From assembly GCA_000242935.3 (NCBI GenBank), contig CP007053.1, positions 558,001 to 622,000 on the forward strand: a stretch of DNA of 64,000 nucleotides. The letters are read 5' to 3'. Below the pieces are notes generated by a model. It had not been told where the DNA came from, did not search any database, and was given only the letters and a program-made list of their open reading frames with translations. The translations under genes were made by a program, and so were the position numbers. This document shows positions 9,961 through 17,389 of the stretch, one piece after another. Source of the DNA: Opitutaceae bacterium TAV5. Its GTDB lineage: Bacteria; Verrucomicrobiota; Verrucomicrobiia; Opitutales; Opitutaceae. Each line of letters starts with the position of its first letter. The stretch's first letter is position 1.

Positions 9961-12222
9961 ATGTCCCTTCACCTGCCCACGCCCGCCCAGGACCTCGCCG
10001 CCTTCCTCCGCAATGCCGCCCCCGGCCTCCCCGCCCAGGTCCGCAAGCGCGACGGCCGGCTCGTCGTCTTCGATGCCAAACGCATCACCCGCGCGCTCGC
10101 GCGCGCCGGCGCCGCCACCGGTGAATACGACGACGCCATGGCTCACCGCCTCACCCTCCGCGTCATCAATCTCCTCCTCGCGACCGTTGCCGAAACCACC
10201 CCGACCGTCGAACAGATCCAGGACGTCATCGAGGAGTTCCTGCTCGACTCTCCCTTCCGCAAGACCGCCCGCGCCCTCATCGTTTACCGCGACCAGCACA
10301 AACGCCTGCGCGAAGTCACCGCCCGCCAGGATGTCGCCCTCATCGACGGCTATCTCAAGCAGCTCGACTGGCAGGTGCGCGAGAACAGCAACATGAGCTA
10401 CTCGCTCCAGGGGCTGAACAACTACCTCTCCTCCGCCGTCTCCAAGACCTACTGGCTCAACGCCATCTACCCGCCCGAGATCCGCGCCGCCCACGAAAAC
10501 GGCGACGTCCACCTCCACGATCTCAACCAGCTCTCCGTCTACTGCGTCGGCTGGGATCTCCACGACCTCCTCCTCCAGGGTTTCTGCGGCGTCTCCGGCA
10601 AGCTCGAATCACGCCCGGCCAAACACCTCCGCACCGCGCTCGGCCAGATCATCAACTTCTTCTACACGCTCCAGGGCGAAGCCGCCGGCGCGCAGGCCTT
10701 TTCCAGTTTCGACACCCTGCTCGCCCCCTTCATCCGCTTCGACAAGCTCACCTACGACCAGGTCAAGCAGTCGCTCCAGGAATTTTTGTTCAACATCAAC
10801 GTCCCCACGCGCGTCGGCTTCCAGACTCCCTTCACCAACGTCACGCTCGATCTCGTGTGCCCCAAACACATGACCGACGAACCCGTTGTCCACGGCGGCA
10901 TCCACCGCGAGGAAACCTACGGCCAGTTCCAGGAAGAGATGAACCTCTTCAACCGCGCCTTCTTCGAAGTCATGAGCGAAGGCGACGCCAAGGGCCGCGT
11001 CATGACATTCCCGATACCGACCATCAACCTCACTCCCGACTTCGACTGGGACAGCCCGCACCTCGAAGGGCTCTGGGAGATGACCGGCCGCTACGGCATC
11101 CCGTATTTTTCCAACTTCATCAACTCCGACATGAAGCCCGAGGACGCGCGCTCCATGTGCTGCCGCCTCCGCATCGACAACACCCAGCTCGAGAAACGCG
11201 GCGGCGGCCTCTTCGGCGCGCATCCGCTCACCGGCTCCGTCGGCGTCGTCACGATCAACCTCCCCCGCCTCGGTTACCTCGCCAGCGAAGATCACCCGTC
11301 CACGCCCGGCGAGGATGCGCCGCTCGCCGCCCGCGAGGAGGCCTTCCGCGTCCGCCTCGCCGCGCTCATGGACCTCTCCCGCGAGAGTCTCGAAATCAAA
11401 CGGAAGCTCCTCGAACGCCTCACCTCCGCCGGTCTCTACCCGTACACCACGCACTACCTCCGTCACATGAAGGAGCGTTTCGATGCGTACTGGAAAAACC
11501 ACTTTTCCACCATTGGCCTCGTCGGCATGAACGAAGCCTGCACCAACCTCGGCTTCGGCGGCATCGACACCTCCGAAGGCCGCGCCTTCGCCCTGCGCAC
11601 GCTCGACTACATGCGCGACCGCCTCGTCGCCTACCAGCGCGAGACCGGCAACCACTACAACCTCGAAGCCACGCCCGCCGAAGGCACCAGCTACCGCCTC
11701 GCCAAAAAGGACAAGGAAGTCTTCCCGGCCATGCTCGCCGCCAACGAGGAAGATCTCATGCACGGCGCCAAACCGTACTACACCAACTCCACGCACCTCC
11801 CCGTGCAGGCCACGGACGACCTTTTCGAGGCGCTCGAACATCAGGACGACCTGCAAACCCGCTACACCGGCGGCACCGTCCTGCACCTCTTCCTCGGCGA
11901 GCGCATCGCCGATCCGAAGACCGTAAAAAACCTCGTCCGCCGCATCGCGGAAACGCATCGCCTGCCCTACTTCTCGCTCACGCCCACTTTCAGCGTGTGC
12001 CCGGATCACGGTTACATTTCGGGCGAGCACCACACCTGCCCGAAGTGCGGCAAAAAGACCGAAGTGTACTCGCGGGTCGTCGGCTACCTGCGCCCCATCC
12101 AGCAATGGAACGAAGGCAAGCAGGCCGAGTTCGGCCGCCGCCGCGTCTACAAGGTGCCGGTTGCCGCGGCGACCGCCGCGGCAAATCAGGAATTAATAAT
12201 GAAGAACCAAGAGAGATTCTAA
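9961..12222 (+). CDS. nrdD: anaerobic ribonucleoside-triphosphate reductase (class III)
   Basis: A 753-residue glycyl-radical enzyme that reduces ribonucleotides to deoxyribonucleotides without oxygen. An ATP-cone regulatory domain occupies about residues 20-115 (QVRKRDGRLVVFDAKRI). The active-site region RSMCCRLRID carries Cys400/Cys401. IGLVGMNEACTNLGF is the conserved barrel motif. A zinc-ribbon-like site CPDHGYISGEHHTCPKC lies at 680-696, and the radical glycine is at about G708 in VVGYLRP. It is followed after 204 bases by its activase gene, so the pair forms the class III system. No class I or II reductase is visible in this window. Stop TAA; an inverted repeat begins 11 bases later. 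Confidence 0.96.
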   Translation: MSLHLPTPAQDLAAFLRNAAPGLPAQVRKRDGRLVVFDAKRITRALARAGAATGEYDDAMAHRLTLRVINLLLATVAETTPTVEQIQDVIEEFLLDSPFRKTARALIVYRDQHKRLREVTARQDVALIDGYLKQLDWQVRENSNMSYSLQGLNNYLSSAVSKTYWLNAIYPPEIRAAHENGDVHLHDLNQLSVYCVGWDLHDLLLQGFCGVSGKLESRPAKHLRTALGQIINFFYTLQGEAAGAQAFSSFDTLLAPFIRFDKLTYDQVKQSLQEFLFNINVPTRVGFQTPFTNVTLDLVCPKHMTDEPVVHGGIHREETYGQFQEEMNLFNRAFFEVMSEGDAKGRVMTFPIPTINLTPDFDWDSPHLEGLWEMTGRYGIPYFSNFINSDMKPEDARSMCCRLRIDNTQLEKRGGGLFGAHPLTGSVGVVTINLPRLGYLASEDHPSTPGEDAPLAAREEAFRVRLAALMDLSRESLEIKRKLLERLTSAGLYPYTTHYLRHMKERFDAYWKNHFSTIGLVGMNEACTNLGFGGIDTSEGRAFALRTLDYMRDRLVAYQRETGNHYNLEATPAEGTSYRLAKKDKEVFPAMLAANEEDLMHGAKPYYTNSTHLPVQATDDLFEALEHQDDLQTRYTGGTVLHLFLGERIADPKTVKNLVRRIAETHRLPYFSLTPTFSVCPDHGYISGEHHTCPKCGKKTEVYSRVVGYLRPIQQWNEGKQAEFGRRRVYKVPVAAATAAANQELIMKNQERF

Positions 12223-12232
12223 AAATCAATTT

Positions 12233-12323
12233 TTGACCACGGATTACACGGATTATCACGGACAAGAAAGAGGCTGAACCGGGGTTGATTTTATCCGTGC
12301 CCATCCGTGTAATCCGTGGTCAA
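12233..12323. repeat. perfect 21-bp inverted repeat (ACCACGGATTACACGG type)
   Basis: Arms at 12233-12253 and 12303-12323 are exact reverse complements. The core is TTGACCACGGATTACACGG. A related half-unit (ACTCCGTGCTCTCCGTGG) follows at about 12352-12371. The repeat sits between nrdD and nrdG and could form a long hairpin in their mRNA. Confidence 0.9.
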
Positions 12324-12426
12324 GGTTTGGACGATCCGGTTTTGGCTGCGCCACTCCGTGCTCTCCGTGGTTAATTTTAGAAGTTCCCTTAAAAATTAAT
12401 TCCTGATTGCCAGTTCTGCATTTCCC

Positions 12427-13017
12427 ATGCGCATCGGCGGCTACGTTCCCTGTTCCCTGAGCGACTTCCCCGGCCGCATCGCTGCCGTCGTGTTCACGCA
12501 AGGCTGCAACTGGCGCTGCCCCTGGTGCCACAACACGGCGCTCGTGTACCCGGAACAGTTCACGCCTCCGATCCCCGAAGCCGACATTTTCGCGCGCCTC
12601 GCCACCCGCCGCGGCAAACTCGACGGCGTGGTCATCAGTGGCGGCGAGCCCACGCTTCACCCCGACCTGCCCGATTTCATCCGCCGCATCCGCGCGCTCG
12701 GGTTTCAGGTCAAGCTCGACACCAACGGCAGCCGCCCTGGCGTCATCCGTTCGCTCATCGCCGAAGGACTCCTCGACTTCGTGGCCACGGACATCAAGGC
12801 GCCCTGGCCACGCTACGCCGAGGCGGCCGGACTTCCCGCTCCCGCCTTCGACACCGATGCGCTTCGGGAAACCCTCGCCCTGCTGCGGGAAACCGGCATC
12901 GAACACCAGCTTCGCACCACCCGCTGGCCCGGCCTCGGCGAGGCGGACGAGCCGCTCATCGAAGCCATTGCCGCCGGTTCACCGCACGTGTGGCAAGAGT
13001 ACCGCGAGCCGACATAA
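12427..13017 (+). CDS. nrdG: anaerobic ribonucleotide reductase activating protein (radical SAM)
   Basis: A 196-residue radical-SAM activase. The [4Fe-4S] motif C-x3-C-x2-C appears as GCNWRCPWC (Cys27, Cys31, Cys34). It is followed by the SAM-binding GGEPT (ISGGEPTLHPDL) and KLDTNG strands. The family generates the glycyl radical on NrdD. Similar short activases serve other glycyl-radical enzymes, but the position directly behind nrdD fixes the partner. The beginning MRIGGYVPCSLSDFPG is typical of the NrdG-like 'pyruvate-formate-lyase-activating 1' form. Confidence 0.93.
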   Translation: MRIGGYVPCSLSDFPGRIAAVVFTQGCNWRCPWCHNTALVYPEQFTPPIPEADIFARLATRRGKLDGVVISGGEPTLHPDLPDFIRRIRALGFQVKLDTNGSRPGVIRSLIAEGLLDFVATDIKAPWPRYAEAAGLPAPAFDTDALRETLALLRETGIEHQLRTTRWPGLGEADEPLIEAIAAGSPHVWQEYREPT

Positions 13018-13034
13018 GCGACCGGGAGTGGCGC

Positions 13035-13140
13035 GGAGGGGCGACGTCCCCGTCGCCCGACGCGCGTCAGCGCGCCCTGCATTTGATTTCGATCTGGCGG
13101 GACTGTCTGTCCCGTCCGGCGACGAGGACGTCGCCGCTCC
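13035..13140. repeat. dispersed palindromic element (GGAG...CTCC)
   Basis: Begins GGAGGGGCGAC and ends GTCGCCGCTCC. Inside are the hairpins GGCGAC-GTCCC-CGTCGCC and GGCGAC-GAGGAC-GTCGCC. Between them lie GACGCGCGTCAGCGCGCC and GGCGGGACTGTC/TGTCCCGTCC blocks. The same blocks in the same order occur inside the helicase gene at 53518-53636. The element starts about 18 bases after the nrdG stop. Confidence 0.8.
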
Positions 13141-13391
13141 GTGCGGGCGGGACGCCCGCGCCACGCCGGAATCGTTCTCGTACTCTTTCTCGTTCTCTTT
13201 CTCCGGTCCGGGTTCGTTCTCCTTCTCTTTCTCCTGATCGTTCTCCTGCTCCGGCACTCGCACGACGCACGCACGGCGCGCCGCAGCACGAGTGCGAGAA
13301 AGAGAAGGAGTACGAGAAAGAGTACGATCCGGAGAAAGAGTGAGAGAACGAGAAAGAGTAAGAGTGGGAGCGGGCGGGACGCCCGCACCAC
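13141..13391. repeat. long inverted repeat of degenerate GAGAAAGAG hexamers
   Basis: The region is bounded at both ends by GCGGGCGGGACGCCCGC (about 13143 and 13370). On the plus strand, 13171-13245 is a CT-rich run of degenerate hexamers (TACTCTTTCTCGTTCTC) and 13303-13365 is the complementary GA-rich run. The two halves pair over most of their length with one 3-6 base indel. The centre holds GCACTCG / CGAGTGC. It behaves as one large hairpin rather than as coding sequence. Confidence 0.8.
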
Positions 13392-13452
13392 TTTCAGCAG
13401 GATGCCATCGTGGGTCGCGTTTCCCCTGCATTCTCCGCATTCCCTCCACCAC

Positions 13453-13485
13453 AAAAAAAGCGGACCGGAAAAACTCCGGTCCGCT
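13453..13485 (-). terminator. rho-independent terminator of pckG
   Basis: Read on the minus strand: AGCGGACCGG, loop AGTTTTT, CCGGTCCGCT, then seven T residues. It lies 31 bases beyond the pckG stop codon. Confidence 0.88.
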
Positions 13486-13516
13486 GCGCTATGAATCAAC
13501 TTGCAGGGGAAATCGG

Positions 13517-15370
13517 TCAGCCGAGACGGGCCTTGAGAGCCTCGCGCTCTGCCTTGAGTTCGGCCGGGAGCTTGGTTCCGACCTTGGCAAAGAAGCCGGC
13601 CTGGTCCTCGACCTCGGCCTTCCACTTGGCGACGTCAACGGCCTGGAGCTCGTCGAACTTCGCTTTCGGGAAGTCCGCGCCGTCCCAGTCGATGTCGTCG
13701 TAGGTGGGCTGGAAGCCGATGGCGCTCTCGGTGGCCTTCGCGCAGTCGCAGCCGTTGGCGCGACCGACGATCCACTTGAGGACGCGAGCGTTCTCGCCGA
13801 AGCCGGGCCACATGAACTTGCCGTTGGCGTCCTTGCGGAACCAGTTGACGTGGAACACGGCGGGCATCTTCGCTTTCTTCGCCATGTTGAGCCAGTGCTG
13901 GAAGTAGTCGCCGATGTGGTAGCCGCAGAAGGGCAGCATGGCCATCGGGTCGCGGCGCACCTGGCCGACGGTGCCGGCGGCGGCGGCGGTCATCTCGGAG
14001 CCCATCGTCGCGGCGATGTAGACGCCCTGCGGCCAGCTCTTGGCCTGATAGATGAGCGGCATCGTATCGGGACGGCGGCCGCCGAAGATGAAGGCGCTGA
14101 TCGGCACGCCGGCGGGATCTTCCCAGGCGGGGTCGATCGTCGGGCACTGCGAGGCGGGCGCGGTGAAGCGGGCGTTCGGGTGAGCGGCCTTGGCGCCGGT
14201 CTCCTTGGCGATCGCGGGCGTCCACTTGTTGCCCTTCCAGTCGATGAGCTCGGCCGGGGGCGTGTCGGTCATGCCTTCCCACCACACGCCGCCTTCGGGT
14301 GTGAGCGCGACGTTGGTGAAGATGGTGTTCTTCGCCAGCGAGGCCATCGCATTGGGGTTGGTCTTGACGGAGGTGCCGGGAGCCACGCCGAAGAAGCCGG
14401 CCTCGGGATTGATGGCGCGGAGCACGCCCTCCTTGTCGGGCTTGATCCAGGCGATGTCGTCGCCGACGGTCCACACCTTCCAGCCCTTCTTGAGCAGGGC
14501 ATCGGGCGGGATGAGCATGGCAAAGTTGGTCTTGCCGCAGGCCGACGGGAAGGCGGCGCTGACGTAGGTGCGGTCACCCTTCGGGCTTTCGACACCGAGG
14601 ATGAGCATGTGCTCGGCCATCCAGCCTTCGTCGCGGGCCATGTTGGAGGCGATGCGGAGCGCGAAACACTTCTTGCCGAGGAGGGCGTTGCCTCCGTATC
14701 CGGAACCGAAGGACCAGATCTCGCGGGTCTCGGGGAAGTGAACGATGTACTTCTCCTTGTTGCAGGGCCAGAGAACGTCTTTCTGGCCGGCCGCGAGCGG
14801 AGCGCCGACGGAATGCAGGCAGGGGACGAAGGGCTTTTCGTTCTTGTCGATCTCCTTGAACACGGCCTGGCCGATGCGGGCCATGATGCGCATGTTGGTG
14901 ACGACGTAGGCCGAGTCGGTCAGCTCGACGCCCACCTGGGCGATCGGGGAGCCGATCGGGCCCATGCTGTAGGGGAGCACGTACATGGTGCGGCCCTTCA
15001 TGGAACCCTTGAAGAGGCCCTCCAGCTTGGTGCGCATCTCGACGGGATCGGCCCAGTTGTTGGTCGGTCCGGCATCGTCCTTGGACTTCGAGCAGATGAA
15101 AGTCCGCTCCTCGACGCGGGCAACGTCACCGGCATCCGAACGGGCATAGTAGCAACCGGGCCAGAGTTTTTCGTTGAGCTTGATGAAGGTGCCGGCCTTG
15201 ACGAGGGCACCGCAAAGGGCGTCGTTTTCTTCCTGAGAACCGTCGACCCAGTGGATCGCGGCGGGCTGAGTCAGGTCAGCCATCTTTTTCACCCAGTCGA
15301 GCAGGGCAGGATTGGTGCTGAGGGGCACAGATGGGTCGCGTGTGGTCATGACTGTCGCAGTGTGTGACAT
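13517..15370 (-). CDS. pckG: phosphoenolpyruvate carboxykinase (GTP)
   Basis: A 617-residue cytosolic enzyme converting oxaloacetate plus GTP to phosphoenolpyruvate, CO2 and GDP. The nucleotide/active-site loop FPSACGKTN (about residues 273-281) with its hyper-reactive Cys is diagnostic for the GTP type and absent from ATP-type [20 protein letters not shown] and [22 protein letters not shown] are further family blocks, and the length is standard. In anaerobes it can also run towards oxaloacetate, feeding succinate or propionate formation, which fits NrdD/NrdG and PPi-PFK here. Monocistronic: own terminator, possible promoter at 15417-15446. A long open frame on the opposite strand is a composition artefact. 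Confidence 0.97.
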   Translation of the reverse strand: MSHTATVMTTRDPSVPLSTNPALLDWVKKMADLTQPAAIHWVDGSQEENDALCGALVKAGTFIKLNEKLWPGCYYARSDAGDVARVEERTFICSKSKDDAGPTNNWADPVEMRTKLEGLFKGSMKGRTMYVLPYSMGPIGSPIAQVGVELTDSAYVVTNMRIMARIGQAVFKEIDKNEKPFVPCLHSVGAPLAAGQKDVLWPCNKEKYIVHFPETREIWSFGSGYGGNALLGKKCFALRIASNMARDEGWMAEHMLILGVESPKGDRTYVSAAFPSACGKTNFAMLIPPDALLKKGWKVWTVGDDIAWIKPDKEGVLRAINPEAGFFGVAPGTSVKTNPNAMASLAKNTIFTNVALTPEGGVWWEGMTDTPPAELIDWKGNKWTPAIAKETGAKAAHPNARFTAPASQCPTIDPAWEDPAGVPISAFIFGGRRPDTMPLIYQAKSWPQGVYIAATMGSEMTAAAAGTVGQVRRDPMAMLPFCGYHIGDYFQHWLNMAKKAKMPAVFHVNWFRKDANGKFMWPGFGENARVLKWIVGRANGCDCAKATESAIGFQPTYDDIDWDGADFPKAKFDELQAVDVAKWKAEVEDQAGFFAKVGTKLPAELKAEREALKARLG

Positions 15371-15416
15371 AGGAGTTATGAGTAAACCGGAAAGCAGGTC
15401 CCCCCGACTTCCTGTT

Positions 15417-15446
15417 ATTTAACCATCCCTGCGCAGAATTTGTGAA
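15417..15446 (-). promoter_or_regulatory. possible pckG promoter
   Basis: On the minus strand TTCACA (15441-15446), an 18-base spacer and TTAAAT (15417-15422) resemble a sigma70 -35/-10 pair about 50 bases before the start codon. This is one of the few AT-rich patches in the area. Assigned by eye only. Confidence 0.35.
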
Positions 15447-15581
15447 GTAGGCCTGGAGTATGAATGGAATGCCGCCGGAGCATTAGCCGGACTGTTTTGA
15501 CAGGTATTCCGTCCGGGCGGGGCGGGGCCGCTGTTTTTTGATTGGATGCCGGGTATTTGGTGGCATGAACGTCGGGCTTTC

Positions 15582-16328
15582 ATGGCGCCACCCATTCTGA
15601 TCATCGAAGACGAGCCCGCCATCGCCGACACCTTGCTCTACGCGCTTTCTGCGGAAGGTTTCCGGCCCCACTGGGCGGCCACGGGCCAGGACGCGCGCGC
15701 CCGCCTCGTCCGCGAGCCGTTCGCCCTCGTCATTCTCGATGTGGGCCTGCCGGACATCAGCGGCTTCGAGCTGTGCAAACAGATCCGCCAGACGTCCTCC
15801 GTGCCGATCCTCTTCCTCACCGCCCGCAACGGCGAAATCGACCGGGTGGTCGGCCTGGAAATCGGGGGCGACGACTACGTGACCAAGCCGTTCAGCCCGC
15901 GCGAGGTCGCGGCGCGGGTGAAGGCGATCCTCCGGCGAAGCGTCACCCTCCCCCCGCCCCCCCTGCCCTCTCCGCCGGCGGCTGCCGCCAGTGATGCCGG
16001 AACGCAGGCCGCGCCCGCAACCGGTTCAAACCATCCGGCCGGGTTCACGGTCGACGAAACGCGCTTCTGTATCCGCTTCCACAATACTCCGCTGGAGCTG
16101 ACCCGGATCGAATTCCGGCTGCTGAAGGTGCTGCTCTCGCAACCGGGGCGCGTTTTCTCGCGCGAGCAGCTTCTCGCCGCCGCCTGGGACGAACCCGAGG
16201 CCAGCCTCGACCGCACCGTGGACGCCCACGTAAAATCCCTGCGCTTCAAGCTCCGCGCCGTCCGTTCCGACGCCGACCCGATCCAGACCCATCGCGGTCT
16301 CGGTTATTCGTTGCGCGAGGGAGGTTAG
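15582..16328 (+). CDS. creB: CreB-like response regulator (OmpR family)
   Basis: A 248-residue cytoplasmic regulator with a receiver domain followed by a winged-helix DNA-binding domain. The phospho-acceptor is Asp53 in LVILDVGLPDISGFELC, and the receiver lysine is in VTKPFSPREV. The stretch LDVGLPDISGFELCKQIR, GLEIGGDDYVTKPFSPREV and the end RTVDAHVKSLRFKLRA...THRGLGYSLRE follow E. coli CreB closely as I remember it. A Pro/Ala-rich linker of about 35 residues between domains is longer than usual. The ATG at 15582 matches the CreB N-terminus; an ATG at 15546 would add 12 residues. The matching sensor creC lies 8.2 kb downstream. A DUF3108 gene starts 14 bases after the stop. Confidence 0.88.
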   Translation: MAPPILIIEDEPAIADTLLYALSAEGFRPHWAATGQDARARLVREPFALVILDVGLPDISGFELCKQIRQTSSVPILFLTARNGEIDRVVGLEIGGDDYVTKPFSPREVAARVKAILRRSVTLPPPPLPSPPAAAASDAGTQAAPATGSNHPAGFTVDETRFCIRFHNTPLELTRIEFRLLKVLLSQPGRVFSREQLLAAAWDEPEASLDRTVDAHVKSLRFKLRAVRSDADPIQTHRGLGYSLREGG

Positions 16329-16342
16329 GGCACAGGTGAGCC

Positions 16343-17389
16343 GTGCGCCTTGCCTGGAAGCGGCAAAGCGGTATGCTCTTATCGTTTCCGTTGTTGCCTT
16401 TCATGATCCTTTTCCTCCCACGCTGTGTTTCATTTGCCCTGGTTCTGGTCACACTCGGCCAGGTTGCTGCGCCGTCTGCCCGGGCCGCGGAACCGGAACC
16501 GTCCGGCGCCGGGAAAAGCGCGCAGCCTGAACCCGCGGGCACAGCCGCGGCAAGAACCGTGGTCGTCACGGAAAACAACACAGCCGGAAGCAGCGAGACA
16601 CCGGTGGAGCGCATCCGGAGCGGCGAGGAGTTTTATTTCAAGGTGAAATGGGGTCCGCTGGGCACAGCCGGCGATGTGGCCGTGTCCGCGCAGGACGAAG
16701 TGCTGGAAGGATTGCCGCAAACGCGGATCAAGGTCGTGACCGCATCGCGCGGGCTGGTGCGCACCCTGTACGCCTTTGACGGAGAAGCGGAATCGGTGAT
16801 CGACCCGCGCGACGGACGCCTGCTCATGGCGAAAGCCACGACCCGCTCCCGCAAGCAGAACACGAGCATGACCCTCTTTTTCGACTACGCGGCCAACGAA
16901 GCCGACTACACGGACAACGTGCGTCCGGAACGCAGCACGCATATCCCGCTGCCGGAAGGCCAGCCGATGGAGTTCATCACCGCGCTGATCCAGGCGCGCG
17001 GCTGGAATCCGCAACCGGGAGACACGCGGGTCATCAACGTGATTTTCGACAACCACATTTATCCGCTGACGCTGCATGCGATGGGTTACGAAAAAATCGC
17101 CACCGCGACAGCAGGCGAACAGGAAGCCCTGCTGGTGATCCCGAAAATGGAGACCAATCCGCGCGGGATTTTCAAACGCGGCGGGAGCATCCGCGTATGG
17201 CTGGCACGCGACGAGCAGCGGTTGCCGGTGCGCTTCGAAGTCAAGGTGGCCGTCGGCACGGCAGTCGGCCTGCTCACGCGCTACCGGCCGCCGGATGAGG
17301 CCGCCGGGACGGGGACGAAGGCCGACGAACCGGCGGAAACGTCCCGGGAGCCGGAAAAGGCCGCTGACAACCGTCAGGCCGACGGATGA
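16343..17389 (+). CDS. DUF3108 domain protein, secreted
   Basis: A 348-residue exported protein with a GTG start at 16343; an internal ATG at 16373 begins a cleaner signal sequence (MLLSFPLLPFMILFLP...) ending at ARAAE. The body runs from GEEFYFKVKWGPLGTAGDVAVSA to GTAVGLLTRYRPP and matches the beta-rich DUF3108 family, whose members are periplasmic or outer-membrane associated and of unknown function. A low-complexity linker rich in Pro, Ala and Glu follows the signal, and another closes the protein. It lies 14 bases after creB, so co-transcription is likely. Its last 16 bases overlap the 3' end of the convergent mannosidase gene. Confidence 0.82.
   Translation: MRLAWKRQSGMLLSFPLLPFMILFLPRCVSFALVLVTLGQVAAPSARAAEPEPSGAGKSAQPEPAGTAAARTVVVTENNTAGSSETPVERIRSGEEFYFKVKWGPLGTAGDVAVSAQDEVLEGLPQTRIKVVTASRGLVRTLYAFDGEAESVIDPRDGRLLMAKATTRSRKQNTSMTLFFDYAANEADYTDNVRPERSTHIPLPEGQPMEFITALIQARGWNPQPGDTRVINVIFDNHIYPLTLHAMGYEKIATATAGEQEALLVIPKMETNPRGIFKRGGSIRVWLARDEQRLPVRFEVKVAVGTAVGLLTRYRPPDEAAGTGTKADEPAETSREPEKAADNRQADG

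Larger units (their letters stand above)
13018..13516. other. 499-bp intergenic region made of repeats
   Basis: No gene is supported, although several frames stay open on both strands because of the repetitive composition. It contains the element at 13035-13140, the long degenerate hairpin at 13141-13391 and the pckG terminator at 13453-13485. Confidence 0.8.

Noticed and set aside
10609-12105. 498-residue frame antisense to nrdD
   Set aside because: NrdD is certain; the antisense translation is Glu/Val/Gly-rich with no motif.
13141-13391. Possible CRISPR-like array
   Set aside because: The units are degenerate hexamers forming one inverted repeat; there are no constant direct repeats with unique spacers and no cas genes.
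12973-13494. Several open frames through the repeat region
   Set aside because: They stay open because of repetitive composition and translate to Arg/Ser/Glu runs.
13292-15367. 691-residue open frame on the plus strand opposite pckG
   Set aside because: PckG on the minus strand has diagnostic motifs over its whole length; the antisense frame is a GC-skew artefact without domains.
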